From Acetobacterium sp. KB-1 (lineage in GTDB: Bacteria > Bacillota > Clostridia > Eubacteriales > Eubacteriaceae), in NCBI RefSeq assembly GCF_003260995.1, contig NZ_CP030040.1, positions 3,085,176 through 3,149,175 of the forward strand: 64,000 bases of DNA. Reading direction: 5' to 3'. This document shows, piece by piece, positions 63,857 through 64,000 of the stretch. Each line of letters starts with the position of its first letter. The first letter of the stretch is position 1. The position numbers were made by a program, and so were the translations under genes. The notes beneath the pieces were generated by a model. It worked only from the letters and a program-made list of their open reading frames with translations, searched no databases and was not told where the DNA came from.

Positions 63857-64000
63857 GTGCGTATTGAAGAGCATCCCATATTGGGGAAAATAGCAAAAGG
63901 AGAGAAGGTCATCTTTGAGTTTGATGGCAAACCCTTAGAAGGTTATGCCGGGGAACCGATTGCCGCCGCATTGCGGGCGGCCGGGGTGATGACCCATCGG
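63857..64000 (+). CDS. 2Fe-2S protein, sarcosine-oxidase-alpha-like N-terminus (partial)
   Basis: The first 48 codons of a gene cut off by the window end. GTG start with AGGAGG upstream, 24 bases after the FMN synthase gene. The sequence VIFEFDGKPLEGYAGEPIAA followed by ALRAAGVMTHR is the opening of the 2Fe-2S domain found in sarcosine oxidase alpha, N-methylglutamate dehydrogenase, proline dehydrogenase and related opine/amine oxidoreductases. The Cys ligands would lie just beyond the window. Confidence 0.75.
   Translation, partial: MRIEEHPILGKIAKGEKVIFEFDGKPLEGYAGEPIAAALRAAGVMTHR

Noticed and set aside
1-64000. CRISPR arrays, tRNA or rRNA genes, intact insertion sequences, prophage structural genes
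   Set aside because: I looked for regularly spaced repeats, tRNA-like cloverleaf ends, transposase motifs and capsid or tail proteins and saw none.

Overview
The window looks like a chromosome segment of a low-to-moderate GC, anaerobic Gram-positive bacterium of the Clostridia, most likely an acetogen of the Acetobacterium/Eubacteriaceae type. This is inferred from three things: Clostridium-type ChW repeats on two exported proteins, a UroD-type methyltransferase next to a CobW GTPase, and a betaine/osmolyte ABC transporter. An exported DUF3494 ice-binding domain would fit a cold-adapted member, but the species cannot be fixed from the sequence.

Layout. 1-9.4 kb is AT-rich accessory DNA. It holds a TerB-like membrane protein, several unknown genes, an AAA ATPase with a DUF4143 tail, a membrane-anchored SUMF1-like protein, a truncated ABC exporter, and a direct repeat flanking about 3.5 kb. 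9.7-20.8 kb is a stress and surface block: ChW/ice-binding protein, glutamate decarboxylase, cytoplasmic alpha-amylase, CsbD and a 46-residue membrane protein, a ChW-alkaline phosphatase behind a Pho-box-like triple repeat, and a diguanylate cyclase broken by a one-base frameshift. 20.9-31.5 kb carries an Old-Yellow-Enzyme oxidoreductase, an Opu-type osmolyte ABC operon, and a T-box (specifier UGG, Trp) operon of an iron-type dehydrogenase plus a TrpXYZ-like ABC transporter, then a cupin and a molbindin.

32.0-42.4 kb is the most unusual part. A 49-residue zinc-ribbon protein and a WYL regulator precede one co-directional gene row: two paralogous dynamin GTPases, a tail-anchored protein, a HerA-like ATPase, a WHH-type HNH nuclease and a SUKH immunity protein. 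It reads as an uncharacterised membrane-GTPase/ATPase/nuclease conflict system. A structured 5' leader with a small membrane protein and another GTPase follows, then an AbiE toxin-antitoxin pair whose toxin is frameshifted.

46-53.5 kb has a two-component system divergent from an ABC-2 exporter operon, then a methyltransferase/CobW/His-rich metal-handling trio. 53.8-57.8 kb has cardiolipin synthase, a nitrilase-type amidase and an HTH protein. 57.8-64 kb is an operon behind a strong promoter with an immediate terminator (attenuator-like). It encodes an APC permease, a GlnA-like gamma-glutamyl ligase, three proteins equal to a split glutamate synthase, and the start of a 2Fe-2S protein of the sarcosine oxidase alpha type. 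This gene set resembles the N-methylglutamate pathway (gmaS, mgsABC, mgdABCD), which would be unexpected in an acetogen.
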